Part shown: one piece after another, positions 41,930-53,639 of the stretch
Layout of the letters: each line of letters begins with the position of its first letter
How positions within the stretch are numbered: the stretch's first letter is position 1
Assembly: GCA_012934845.2 (NCBI GenBank)
Contig: WNNJ02002569.1
Location: 124,001 to 188,000, forward strand
DNA length: 64,000 nucleotides
Direction: 5' to 3'
From: Pomphorhynchus laevis
Taxonomy: Eukaryota > Acanthocephala > Palaeacanthocephala > Echinorhynchida > Pomphorhynchidae
Made by a program: the position numbers and the translations under genes
The notes under the pieces: generated by a model
What the model saw: only the letters and a program-made list of their open reading frames with translations
What the model was told of the DNA's origin: nothing
Database searches by the model: none

Positions 41930-44900
41930 AAAATAAAAAAATTAAAATTAAAATAAAAGTCAATTTTTATGAATTGACTAATAAATAACAGGCGTTGTAT
42001 CAGAATAAGAATTAGAGGTCATCAGGAGGAACTGCTATGCTATCAGGTTTCGGCCCCTAACTCCTCTACCCAACATAGCAGCGGGGCCAAATACATGCTA
42101 ATGATGTATTTCCTCTGAAATAACTATCTAGTATCTTATTCTAATACAAAGTATATTATTTATTATCCATCCATAAAAATTTACCACTTAAGAGTTTAAA
42201 TTTATTCTTTATATTATTGTGCTGATTTATATATTTTACTATTTTCTGCTTGATGATATTTTTATAGTAACATAGTTTAAAATATGCATCTATATATTTA
42301 TTTAAATGATTTTGAAGAAATACAATATCGTAACAAATAGTTGTAATTCTTAAAATTTCATTATTTAATGTATTATATTTTATATTATATGGTATTCCTG
42401 CATGTTTATGCAAAAATATGTTTCTTGTACATTTAAATATGTCATCTTTACGATATAAATTAAAAATTAAAAGTAGTTTTAATTGATGTGAATTTAATAT
42501 TCATATCTAGATATATATCTTCTTTATCATTAATATTGGATTTATAAAAAAATAAGGCTACCTGGATTAATTTGTAAGCTTATTGAAAATTATTAGAGTT
42601 AAATACATATTATCGTAAATGTATCGAAACATATATTTTATATCTTTATATAATTTAGATTTAGTTATTACACCGTAATGAACAAATTAATATATTATAA
42701 AGCTCAAAAATAAGTCAGCTATAATTTGGCTACTATTACCTTCCATTGGAACACCTTTTATTTGTCTAAATATTGATGCTTTTACTTTTAAATAATTTTG
42801 ATTTATCAAAATATTTAATGCTCCTATTAATTCAATTTTATCCATATATTTATATTTCCCTTTATTCAAAAAATACAATATTTCGATAGTACCTGCAATC
42901 GACGATTAAATCTATATATATCATCAATATATCTAAACATATATTTAATATCTTATATGAAATATATCTTATAGTTTTACTAGTTTGTCAAACTATTTAA
43001 GTATTCTATTAATTCAATTTTATCCATGTATTTATATTTATTTAATGGTTTAATTTTTGTAGGATAGGCATTATAGCTATTATATATGTAGGGAATGCTT
43101 GCGTATGCAGAACCGCTGGTAATTTGAAGACTCTCCGTAATATTTAATATATAGAATAGATAACCAGGCTATGATAACCAGGCTATGATAACCAGGCTAT
43201 GATAACCAGGCAATTTTCTCCTTCATAGCCTTGTTATCTATTCTATATTATATATCTAATTCTAAATATAAGTTTAATTAATTTTTCTAATGCATATTTA
43301 ATATCTGCTAAATCTAGATTTGTATAAAGCGTACTAAAATCGTATGTATTTATATTTTGAAAGTTTATTCCTTTTGTCTGTTCTGAAAATTCTTTTGTAG
43401 AACTAATACTGAAATAGTGTTTTATACCAGTATTAATTTCGATTACCTTGCAATATTTTTTAAAGTGTGCTTTAATTACTTTAAGTATTTTATTCATATA
43501 GACAGAAAGTGGTTTAATGTACATTTAAACGCACTACATATGAACCTAGGTTTTATTGGATTTTTATGTAATTTTGGATTCCAATATAATATAGGTATAG
43601 TTTTATTACCTGATTCAACCTTTATACCCTTTTTATTCATTATAGAACAGTGACTTGTAATAATTGTTTCTAAACTTAACTCAGTGCGTTCATATGTTGT
43701 GTTTACATTTAAATCATTAGAATTAACCGCTTTCATTAGTATATCATAATAAATCTTTTTGCATATGAAGACAAAGTTATTACTAGCTTTATCAATAGTT
43801 GTTATTATATAGTTATCCTTTAATTTAGTAAGTTCTTTATACATATCTTTATTAATTTAATCTTTCTTTTTATAATTGTTCGTTATTTTCATTTTCTTTT
43901 TAATTTTATCAAATATATAATCTTTCCAAATTTTTATCTTAGATATATTCGAGCTTTCACTATTAATCAGCTTACTAAAGTAATCATTTAAGTTATTATA
44001 TATCTCTTTCGTCATTAATAAACTTACCAAAATAAAAATTTAAGTCATTATATAACCAATTGTAAATTTTATTTTTATTGTTATTATTTAATCTATATTT
44101 ATACCATTTTGATAGCAGCTTTCTTAATTCATCATTTTCTATTAATTATAGATTATGGAAATTAAGACTTGCAATTGCATTGTTTTTATGATGTTTCTAA
44201 TATTTCAATTCTTTATGCAAATTTTCCGTCCTAATGGCGGTTACAGTCTTTACCTTATTTCGCAATATATTTACTTTAATCTGTTCTTATGATTTCTTTA
44301 CTTTTTAAATTATTTGAAGTCCGGCTATATTTATGTCATCTATGCATTTATTAATGAAGTTTATGGTTAGTGTATATTTTTTTTGTTATTTTTTAACATT
44401 TATTGTATGATTATAGTATTTTGTATTACAATAACTGCCTATTATACAACTCAACCTATCATATTCGTTAATTAATCTTTGATTTATTAAACAAATGATA
44501 TTTTTAGAAAAACTTCTTATATTTACATAAAGATCTTTTAGCTTATTATCCCTTAAAAGTTGTTTTAATATTTCTAATTGTTCATTTATATACATATCTT
44601 TTTTAATATTTTTAACTCTATTTTTCCTATTCCTTTTATCATTGTGACTTCTTGGATTGCGTTTAACCGGATTATTATAATATAGTTGTTTATTATGTAT
44701 TATACTACTTCTGCCAATTCCTTGTACCACGTCATTCAATCCTAATGGGTACATGGAATTAAGCGTTTTAATCCAAAAATCTTATTTTTCTAATATTTTT
44801 TGATTTATATTGATATGTTTTCTTCGATAATATGTTCTAAAATAAATAATTTACAGTTTTTAATATCATGTCCTATTAATCTCATATGTATATGAAATAT

Positions 44901-45085
44901 AGTTTGACTATTATGCTGTATATTATATATGTGTTTTCTAAACCTAGTTTTTAACATTTGATATGTTTTTCCTATATATTGCAATCCACATGTACATTGT
45001 TTTAGATCTAAAGATCTAAAATTAAAATCATGAGTACTTACGTATTTTTCCAATCTGGTTGAGTACATGTAACTTTTAAGTCATA
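41930..45085 (-). mobile_element. Naiad-type PLE, copy 8 (endonuclease to 3' UTR)
   Basis: The most complete order in the window, on the minus strand. GIY-YIG region 45068-44805 starts MYSTRLEKYVSTHDFNFRS and has CTCGLQYIGKTYQMLKTRF, RKHIYNIQHNSQTIF and KLFILEHIIEENIS. The linker is at 44754-44386. A decayed CxC region lies at ~44200-44130, and RT blocks in 43844-42687 and 42413-42156. The structured 3' UTR is at 41960-42140. An internal deletion removes the Cys-rich part between RSLDLK and CTCG in the endonuclease. A foreign segment with a tandem repeat splits the RT at 43.09-43.26 kb, and several further stops make it inactive. Confidence 0.85.
43100..43255. repeat. Fold-back with 14-bp tandem repeat inside Naiad copy 8
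   Basis: ATAGAATAGATAACCAGGCT (~43152) is mirrored by AGCCTTGTTATCTATTCTAT (~43218). Between them CCAGGCTATGATAA is repeated about four times. Confidence 0.85.
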
Positions 45086-45494
45086 ATTTTTAACGTTGCT
45101 TTTTCGATGTCGCCACATAGTTTAGTCGACTCAGACAAAACTTACAACGAGCCATCCAGCATATTCTGACAGCGGCTGTCCTGCTAAAGGCAGTTGCAGG
45201 CTGGAACAATATATAAAAATATCTACTCCACTCGCTACGCGACCTGGCTATTGGCCATTACCTTGTCTTTTAAACGTGATCACGTGAAAAAGTTTACATA
45301 TAAAGTGTTTGTCAGCTTGGGTTGCAAACGTCTCCTGTTTTTAAAGTTAATAATTCATCATACTTGTTTGAAAATTAGAAGAAAAATAATAATAACGTCG
45401 TAAGCAATAATATAGTTTCAGTATTTCTGAGAGAGGTTATATTACCGGAAAAAACAAAGTCCACTTGTCAATAATAACATGCCAGTAGAACAAA

Positions 45495-46110
45495 TATATT
45501 CAGCTTACTGAGTCTACGTATTTTATATAATTATAAAATAAATAAATAAATAAATAAAAATAAATAAATAAAAATAAATAAATAAAAATAAATAAATAAA
45601 AATAAATAAAAATAAATTTGCTAAATCAATAAATTAAAACTTAATAATTAGATAATAAATAATTTTATTTAATTTATTTTTAGGATTTTATAGCACTGAA
45701 TTCTGTCTTCTTTTTAATACCGCTGTTTTAATAAAATATTATTAAATAATTAATTATACTATATATAAATTAAAAATAAAGATAAATAATTATAAATAAT
45801 AAACAATTGTTATAAATAATTTTAAATAATTTATATCAAGTTAAAAATTAAAATTGAAATTTAAAATAAAAGTCAATTGTTATGAATCGACTAATAAATA
45901 ACAGACGCTGTATCAGAATAAAAATTAGAGGTCATCAGGAGGAACTGCTATGTTATCAGGTTTTGAACATATTCCTCGATCCAACATAGCAGCGGCGCCA
46001 AACACGTAATAATGGCGTATTTCCTCAGATGAAATTTGATTTCATAGTATCTTATTTTATACAAAGTATATTATTTATTATCTATCCATAAAAATTTGAC
46101 ATAAACGTTT
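45495..46110 (-). mobile_element. Isolated Naiad 3' UTR (pseudo-LTR)
   Basis: Minus-strand 3' UTR from the terminal motif (TACTGAGTCTACGTATTTTA, ~45505) to the structured block (45895-46060), with no coding sequence attached. In this copy P2 is fully paired (CTGCTATGTT/AACATAGCAG), while P1 is largely lost. Confidence 0.8.
45538..45618. repeat. (AAAT)n/(AAAAT)n microsatellite
   Basis: Uninterrupted AAATA-type run within the Naiad 3' UTR near its terminus. Confidence 0.95.
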
Positions 46111-46129
46111 TAAAGCTTTAAACCTTTAG

Positions 46130-46945
46130 TATAAACGTCTAGATAACATAAATATAGCCGGACTTTTAAATAATTCTAAAAGTAAAGAAATAATAGTATC
46201 AGATTTAAGTAAATATATTCCTAAAATAAGGTTTAAGTTGTTACCGCCATTAGGACGAAATTTTTTAAAATAATAATAAAGAAATGGAATCAATATGTAA
46301 CGATAATGTTATGAATTATGATATTATTATGCCATCTAAAAGTCTTCTAATTTAAAGTTATTTAAAGGTCTTTATTATTTACAAGTCTTCGTATATTTAT
46401 GCCATATAATGGGATAAATAGTGGCGTATTAATAATAATTGCGTATTTCCTTAGATGAAATTTGATTATCTAGTGTATCATTTTCTTATACAAAGTATTT
46501 TGTTTATTTTTCACGCATAAAAATTTTCCGTTCAAGAGTTTAAATTTATTTTTAGTAATATTCTGTTATTCATAATTTGTAAATTTAATAATTTGATAAT
46601 TGATTGATGATTTGTATAATGAATTGTAAATTCATATAACGAATTACCAAAGTAAAAATTTAAGAAATCAAAGAATTGTAAATTTTATTTTTCTTATTAT
46701 TTAATCTTTATTTATATCATTTTGATAGTATTTTCCTTAATTCACATTGTCAACTAATCCTAGATAATGGGTACATATATTCTCATTTATTTTACTTTCT
46801 GTTTCTAAAATATTTCTAATATCATCGTTATATATTGATTTCAATTCTTTATTATAATTACAAATATTTCTTGCTAATGGTGGTAGGAGTTAATACTGTT
46901 TTTTGGAATATATTTACTTAAATCTGATCCTAAAGGTTTCAAGCT
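46130..46945. mobile_element. Scrambled Naiad fragments
   Basis: 46135-46315 is plus-strand sequence between endonuclease and CxC (INIAGLLNNSKSK-like, SDLSKYIPKIR). 46415-46560 is minus 3' UTR/RT end. 46650-46930 is minus CxC-region sequence. Opposite orientations indicate at least two rearrangements. Confidence 0.65.
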
Positions 46946-47860
46946 TTGAAGCGTTTAGAATTTCGCTAAACCTTGAATACTTTATGAAGATTTTAACAGT
47001 ATTTTTATATGAAAATTCAACAAATAAAGTTTAAGTGAGACAGCAAATGACAATATAATTATGTAAAATTATATAATCTTATAATTTATTGCTTCTTATT
47101 TAATTTTTGGACAATGAAATTTGCACGACGGCATTAGCAGATATTTGCAATTTTCACCAGAAAGGTTATTAGAATCAGAACAGCTAAACACTCACTCAGT
47201 TTTTTTTTCATATTTAAAATACTGTTAAAATCTGAATAAAATCTTTGGCGTTTATCGAAATTCTGAACGTTTTAAAGTTTTAAACCTTAAAAATTTTGAA
47301 TTATATTTTCTTTGCATTTATCCTTCATGATAGTTTATTTATAAAAGGTATAATATTACTCCGGTATTATATTATAATATATTATATTTTAATATTCATT
47401 ATATTATAATAAATATTACCCCATTATTCATCTGTGGGCCTTTAGATTTAATTGAAACATTACCAATATTTATTTACTAAAGTAATAAATCCGTTACGAA
47501 TGGTATTTAATACAATGGAATTATTTATTACTGCTGGTTTTTAATAGATATTTAGTCTATAAAAATACATATTTCAAACTACATATCAGCAACATTTAAA
47601 GACTCCTGACATTTGTAGAAGTGTCTTTTTGCCAAATGCAAAACCCGTATTATTTGATTGTGTGCTTATTATGAATGCAAAGAAATTGTTGCTAAAGAAA
47701 TTGTTTAGCATCCATGCTTAATTATTACTTGGTTGTAAGCAGATATGTGTGTTATGACTAAGTATAAAGAAGGTATGAAAGTGCGGAAGTTGGAAAAAGG
47801 TTTATTCAATAAAATTGGTTTAAAAGCAAACATTTTTGCGTTGCTCTAGTCAACAACCAG
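46946..47860. other. AT-rich spacer upstream of the transporter
   Basis: Repeated TTTAAAG/AAGCTTTGAAG motifs near 46.95 and 47.27 kb. No recognisable gene. Promoter elements of the downstream gene cannot be assigned. Confidence 0.4.
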
Positions 47861-47864
47861 CCAA

Positions 47865-48923
47865 ATGCGATTAAAACTTAAAAAGCTACAAGTACTTTTT
47901 CTTAAAAAGAAGTTGAGATTCGCCATCGTCCTAGTGATTACGGTAATACTGTTTTTGAGTGAATTCATAATTAGCATTGTGAGCAAATCAGTTGCACTAT
48001 CAGCCGATGCTGGTTTTATGATCGCTGATATTATAGCTACGACTATCGCATTGTTAGTCGTAATAAGATCAAGGAAGCCAACGTTGCGATCAACTTTTGG
48101 ATATGTACGTGCTGAGATCATAGCTACGTTACTAAATTCAGTTCTCCTTTCGGCCTTATGCTTTGAAATGATAAAACAATCAATTTCACGCATTCTTAAA
48201 CCTGATAAATTAAAACATATCAATATGATTATCAGTGTGTCGTCAATTGGATTAATTATCAATATTATAAATATATTCATAATTAAGTATTTACCTATGT
48301 TTATTACGACTAATGTCAATAGCTCGACTTTTAGCCGTGCAGTTGACATTAAAAAGGAGGAATCAACTAATGGCATGTATGAAAGTCATTGTTCAAGTTC
48401 GTCATCTATCCATTCGATATGCGATAATGAATCAAAAGTAGAAGCAAACTCCGATACTTTGAGCCTAAATGGTGGTGAGAATAAAGCATTGAGAAATAAA
48501 ATAAGCGAACATAGGAAATCATATGGTTTGATAATTAATTTTGCTGCAGATCTATTGGGATCACTGACAACGTTAATTTCAGCACTAATCTCGAAATACT
48601 ATGGAGATCGATCTTGGACTGTGTATATAGACCCATCCCTTACAATTTGTATCTCGTTAATGGTGATTGTATCTGGAATATGTGCGATAAGGAAATCGGC
48701 ATTTCTGCTTATGGAAGTGGTACCCAAACAAATTTGCATTAAAACGATTATAGATGACATCATGACTAATATACCACAGATTGAACAAATACATGACATT
48801 CATATATGGCAACTAGTTAATAAACGTATGCTGGCTACAATGCACGTTATAGTCAAAAGCATATCGGATGAAGCGGACTACATGAATATTTTGTCCACAC
48901 TAAGTAAACTTATATCAACTTAG
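47865..48923 (+). CDS. SLC30/ZnT-like cation diffusion facilitator, single exon
   Basis: 352 aa. Six predicted membrane segments (about 19-38, 42-66, 84-103, 118-142, 221-244, 256-280) flank a Ser/Asp/Glu-rich, nearly His-free cytosolic loop (143-215). The cytosolic C-terminal domain contains IHDIHIWQLVNKRMLATMHV. YIDPSLTICISLMVI and FGYVRAEIIATLLNSV are typical of the ZnT1-like branch, which exports Zn (or Mn) from the cytosol. The metal site is unusual: the TM2 HxxxD reads FMIAD (F51, D55) and the TM5 HxxxD reads NFAAD (N225, D229). Both aspartates stay but both histidines are gone, so Zn transport may be altered or lost. The intact intronless frame among decayed retroelements suggests a retained retrocopy or a single-exon gene. 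AATAAA at ~49050 could be its polyadenylation signal. Confidence 0.85.
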   Translation: MRLKLKKLQVLFLKKKLRFAIVLVITVILFLSEFIISIVSKSVALSADAGFMIADIIATTIALLVVIRSRKPTLRSTFGYVRAEIIATLLNSVLLSALCFEMIKQSISRILKPDKLKHINMIISVSSIGLIINIINIFIIKYLPMFITTNVNSSTFSRAVDIKKEESTNGMYESHCSSSSSIHSICDNESKVEANSDTLSLNGGENKALRNKISEHRKSYGLIINFAADLLGSLTTLISALISKYYGDRSWTVYIDPSLTICISLMVIVSGICAIRKSAFLLMEVVPKQICIKTIIDDIMTNIPQIEQIHDIHIWQLVNKRMLATMHVIVKSISDEADYMNILSTLSKLIST

Positions 48924-49189
48924 CTCGGAGGTGCCAAACTTATAATGCTTTATCAATTCATTATTAATGCACTATCAATATAATGCATATATACATTTGT
49001 ATCTCAAACAATCAAATTGCATTCGCAATTTGCTGTGTAAATTATGCATCAATAAAGATGACGAATTTGGGTCGGAGATAGAACGCGGTTTACTAAACGC
49101 ATGTAGTCATAATTTTCTACACTGATTACGCTCATGCATGAAGATAAAGCCCATGCATGTCTGTGTAACACGCACTCGTGAATTTAGTT

Positions 49190-49710
49190 TTAAATAATTA
49201 CGGTATATTAAGGTATTTGACATGCTGCTATGTCGGGCCGTGGAATAAGGGTCGAAACCTGATAGTATAGCAGTTCCGCCTGATGACATTTAATCCTTAT
49301 TCTGATACATCGTCTTGTTTATTAGTCATTCATAAAAATTGACTTTTTAAATTTCAATTTTAAATTGAAATCTAATTTATAGTTTATTGTTATTTAAGTC
49401 AATTGTTATTTATATAATAAATACTTATAGAAGATTTTATACAGTATAAAATCAATTTAAATATCAAATTAAAATTTTAAATTTAAAATAAAAGTTCATT
49501 TTCATGAATTGACTACAGTGGGTTTCTTTTTATTAATTGATTAACAAATAATATAGGATATATTAAGAATAGGGATTAGATGTCATCAGGAGGAACTGCT
49601 ATGCTATCAGGTGTCGGCCACTATTTCTCGACACAACACAGCAGCGTGACCAAATACACGAGAATGACGTATTTCTTTGATTTAATTATCTAATATCTTA
49701 TTCAAATAAC
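49190..49710. mobile_element. Two Naiad 3' UTRs tail to tail
   Basis: 49205-49440 is a plus-strand and 49440-49710 a minus-strand 3' UTR block, forming an imperfect inverted repeat without coding sequence. The plus copy begins just before P1 and lacks the outer stem's left arm. The minus copy has P1 as GGTCAC/GTGGCC. Confidence 0.8.
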
Positions 49711-49799
49711 CACTGACTAATAATTGTGATTATTATTAAATTTATAATTTATAATTGTATTTAAATAATTATAAATAATAAATAATTATATAATATTTT

Positions 49800-51175
49800 A
49801 TAACGATTAAAACGCGTAATTCCATGTACCCATTAGGATTGAATGACGTGGTACAAGGAATTGGCAGAAGTAGTATAATACATAATAAGCAACTATATTA
49901 TAATAATCAGATTAACGCAAGCAAAGAAGTCATGGCGATAAAAGAAATAAGAAAAATAAACTTAAAAATATTAAAAAAGATAATATAATTATGACTTAAA
50001 AGTTACATGTACTCAACCATATTGGAAAAATACGTAAGTACTAATGATTTCAATTTTAGATCTTTTAAATGTAACAGAAAAAATTGTATAGTTTGTGATG
50101 TTATAAATAATAATAATTGTATCGTAAGTAATACGACAAACAAATGTTTTTCATTAAATATTAATAATAATTGTAACTGCAATACCGCAGGTGTAGTGTA
50201 TCTTATACAATGTACATGTGGATTGCAATATATAGGAAAAACATATCAAATGTTAAAAACTAGGTTTAGGCAACACATATATAATATACAGCATAATAGT
50301 CAAACTATATTTCATAAACATATGAGATTAATAGGACATGATATTAAAAACTGTAAATTATTTATTTTAGAACATATTATCGAAGAAAACATTTCAATAT
50401 TAAATCAAAAACTATTAGAAAAATAAGATTTTTGGATTAAAACGCTTAATTCCATGTACCCATTAGGATTGAATGATGTGGTACAATTGGCAGAAGTATT
50501 ATAGTAAATAATAAAGAACTATATTATAATAATCAGTTTAAGTACAAGCCAAGAAATCATGGCGATAAAAGGGATAAGAAAAATAGACCTAGACGTATTA
50601 AAAAGATATGTTTATAAATGAAAAATTAGAAATATTAAAATAACTTTTAAGAGATAATAAGTCTGAAAGATCTTTATGTAAATATAAGAAGTTTTTCTAA
50701 AGATATCATTTGTTCAATAAATCAAAGATTAATTAACGATTATGATAGGTTGAGTTGTATAATAGACAGTTATCGTAATACAAAATACTATAATCGTACA
50801 ATAAATGATAATAATAACAATAGAAAATATACACTGGCCATAGAATTCTATGACGAATAACTATAACGTATATCTAACAAAAATTAAACCATCAAGTAAA
50901 TATAAATATATGGATAAAATTGAAATATTAGAATCCTTAAATATTTTAATATATCAAAATTATTTAAAAGTAGGGACATCTATATTTAGACAAATAAAAG
51001 GTGTTTAATGGGAGGTAATAACAGCCCAATTATTGCTGACTTATTTTTAAGTTTTATAAATTATAAATTTGTTTATAACTGTTTAAAAATTAAATCCAAA
51101 TTATATAAAGATATGAAATATATGTTTGGATGCATTGATGATATATGTGTATTTAATTCATATAATTTTTAAAGT
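49800..51175 (+). mobile_element. Naiad-type PLE, copy 9, with intact GIY-YIG
   Basis: 49810-49985 is a linker-region fragment (YPLGLNDVVQGIGRSS-like) placed ahead of a second unit that starts at ~49990 and runs endonuclease, linker (to ~50850), then a jump into the RT (YLTKIKPSSKYKYMDKIE, ~50870) and a decayed palm (CIDDICVF, ~51130). The region from CxC to the catalytic-aspartate block is deleted. The partial unit ahead of a longer unit is a head-to-tail arrangement of the PLE type. Confidence 0.82.
50007..50426 (+). CDS. Naiad GIY-YIG endonuclease domain
   Basis: 139 codons open from ATG. An N-terminal cysteine cluster (C22, C27, C30, then C38, C47, C56, C58) precedes the GIY-YIG core: VVYLIQCTCGLQYIGKTYQM (residues 63-82; the two halves are VVY and YIG), RFRQH with candidate catalytic Arg, HKHMRLIGHD, and the conserved Glu in FILEHI (E122). 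This family nicks target DNA for integration. C69, C71, H103 and H105 could form the CCHH metal site described for PLE endonucleases. The ATG is the first after in-frame TAA and TGA codons, and the copy at 45.07 kb shares this start context. The frame ends at a stop after NQKLLEK where other copies continue DFWIKTLNSM. Confidence 0.85.
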   Translation: MYSTILEKYVSTNDFNFRSFKCNRKNCIVCDVINNNNCIVSNTTNKCFSLNINNNCNCNTAGVVYLIQCTCGLQYIGKTYQMLKTRFRQHIYNIQHNSQTIFHKHMRLIGHDIKNCKLFILEHIIEENISILNQKLLEK

Positions 51176-51318
51176 GACTGTTTATAAGTTATATCTAGAA
51201 CATTATTTATCGTATCTAATAGACAGTTGTCCAAATGTAAAGCGAGATTTCTGAAACAGAATCCATGCTTTTGGAAATGAAGCATGCCTTTAACCCTGAG
51301 GAGATTTAGGTTACGCTT

Positions 51319-51366
51319 ATTTACTGATTCATTGAATCAGTAAATATTCATTGAATCAGTAAATTC
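51319..51366. repeat. Palindrome plus direct repeat
   Basis: ATTTACTGATTCA and TGAATCAGTAAAT are 13-bp arms around one base. TTCATTGAATCAGTAAA is then repeated directly. Confidence 0.95.
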
Positions 51367-51719
51367 GTCTCATAATCATTCTTCAGTTTAGATAGTTGTC
51401 TCAGTTTTGAAAGCTTCCGAGAATGAAACAAAAAAGGCTTTGCGCAATCAGCCATTTTTGTTTCATTCGCAAAAGTTTTCAAATCTAAAATTTAAGAAAA
51501 TTTTAATTCATTTTTGTAAATGTTGGATGTTTCTGTATAATATGATAACTAATATCAAAATATTATATTTAATATACCATATTATATTAATATTTCTGGT
51601 TGTGGCACAATATTAATATCATAATAAATAATAATATAAATTATATTATTAAATTATTATTATACATTATAAATAATACATAATTATATAAGGTTTTATA
51701 TAATTTATTTTTATAAAAC

Positions 51720-51930
51720 GATAGAATTTATTATTAAAATTTAAAATAAAAGTCAATTTTTATGAATTGAGCAATAAATAATATACAATGTATTCGAATA
51801 AAGGATTATAGATCATTAAGAGGAACTGCTATGCTATCAGGTTTCGTACCCTATTCCACTATCCAACATAGCATGGGGTATTCATGCTAAATACGTATTT
51901 TCTTTGATGAAATTTGATTATTAATAAATT
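51720..51930 (-). mobile_element. Isolated Naiad 3' UTR block
   Basis: Minus strand, structured block only. P1 reads TACCC/GGGTA and P2 is intact (ATGCTATG/CATAGCAG). Confidence 0.8.
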
Positions 51931-52600
51931 TAATTATTAATAATTTACAATTTTTAATAAAAATATTTCTTTAAATAAATAAATTATTTATTTATAAAGT
52001 TTTATATCTACGGGTAAACGCGTTTAATCGTTTTAACATGTTAATACGAGCATTTACAAGTTTGGCACTTTCTGTTTTTATGGAATCTACCTCAGCACTA
52101 TCCAAATAGAGGTCAAATTATTAGATCCATATAATTCTGGATCTAAATTAGCAATACATGACAGGACAATTAAGTCAAATAGCTGCTGTTTAACACAGTC
52201 CATTTCGACGCGATCCTCATCTGGTAGTATTAGTAGAGTGCTCAATCAATTTGCAACGAATCGACAACAGCATAGTGCAAGTCAAAATATGTCAATCGTC
52301 GTTGAACCTTGTGTATAACTTATAGCATTCGTTATTTTTTAATAACAATATTTGTTTATTTATTATTAAATAATTTATAAATTTTCTAATGGTCTGCAAA
52401 TCAATTAATACTAGATGCAATACGGATAAAACGTTAACAAATTATTGAAAATAAAACTATCCACATTACAATATTCAGTTAAAAATTAAAAACTCAAATA
52501 AATTTTATTTTTACAAACTTGTAACATACATATAAGCGTATATATTTGATTCTATTGCTAAATCATTGCTATTCCATTACTAAAGATAAGTACGACAAGA
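51931..52600. other. Spacer
   Basis: AT-rich, no supported gene or repeat. Confidence 0.4.
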
Positions 52601-52619
52601 CACGGTTTGCCAAATGGCC

Positions 52620-53212
52620 ACTCTGAAATTAACGATCTAAAATTGACGATCCGTAATTAACGATTTAAAATTGACGATGTAAAATGGGCGATTTGAAATA
52701 AACGATCTGAATGAAATTGACGATATGAAATTGACGATCAAAATTGAAGATCTGAAATTGACGATGAGAAATTGGCAATCTGAATGACGATCTGAAATTA
52801 ATGATTTGAAATTGGCGATCTGAAATTGAAGATGCGAAATTGACGATATGAAGTTAAAGATGTGAAATTGACGATCTGAAATTAACGATCTGAATGAAAT
52901 TGACGATCTGAAATTAACGATATGGAATTTACGATCTGAATGAAATTGACGACATGTAATTAACGATATGAAATTGACGATTTAAAATTGTCGACCTGAA
53001 ATTGAAGATGTGAAATTGACGATCTGAAATTAACGATCTGGAATTGACGATCTGAATGAAATTGACGATCTGAAATTAACGATCTGGAATTGACGATCTG
53101 AATGAAATTGAAGATCTGTAATTAACGATCTGAAATTGACGATTAGAAATTGACGATCTGTAATTAAAGATCTGAAATTGACGATTTAAAATTGTCGACC
53201 TGAAATTGAACT
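52620..53212. repeat. Minisatellite of 13-16 bp units
   Basis: About 40 imperfect copies of a GACGATCTGAAATT-like unit, with longer variants containing an extra GAATGAAATT. Spacers are not unique, so this is not CRISPR-like. It abuts a LINE A 3' fragment. Confidence 0.95.
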
Positions 53213-53605
53213 CTAACTTGCGCAACTATCCTGACCTACCATACACATCCGCATACAACTCCGCCTTATCGTAACTTATCGTCTCATCGCTGACGGATCC
53301 CCATCGTTCATCAACCTCCCTTTCTTAGACGACACTCGTCCCACCTCTCTCTATCACTGCGTTCCCGTAATTTCCTCTTACTCCACGTTCCCAATTACTC
53401 TAACAACTACGGTCTCCGATCCTTCCTCGTCGCAGCCCCACTCGCCTGGAATCAGCTCTCACTCGACGTCCGCCGCGCTCCATCCTTTATCACATTCAAA
53501 CACCTCCTCCGTTCACACCTTCTCGACACATGATTTACATTTTTGTTTTGTTGTGGTCATGTAAGCGTGCGCTGGCACGCATTTGCCACGCAAAAATATT
53601 TTTTT
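53213..53605 (+). mobile_element. LINE family A 3' end, 5'-truncated
   Basis: Plus-strand C-terminal domain in several frames (VPNYSNNYGLRSFLVAAPLA, WNQLSLDVRRAPSFITFKH) and tail hairpin GCGTGC/GCACGC near 53565-53580. The truncation point coincides with the end of the minisatellite. Confidence 0.85.
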
Positions 53606-53639
53606 AATGTTGAGGTGAGAGGGAATTATTCACGTGATT

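Noticed and set aside
47846-48376. 176-aa minus-strand frame over the transporter
   Set aside because: Complement of a well-supported ZnT frame; no recognisable motifs.
49980-50010. Selenocysteine codon upstream of the Naiad endonuclease
   Set aside because: Some Naiads use UGA as selenocysteine, and TGA lies in frame five codons before the ATG. A TAA two codons further upstream, and no visible SECIS, make an ordinary start at 50007 simpler.
52620-53212. CRISPR-like array
   Set aside because: Units of 13-16 bp with no unique spacers in a eukaryotic context; it is a minisatellite.
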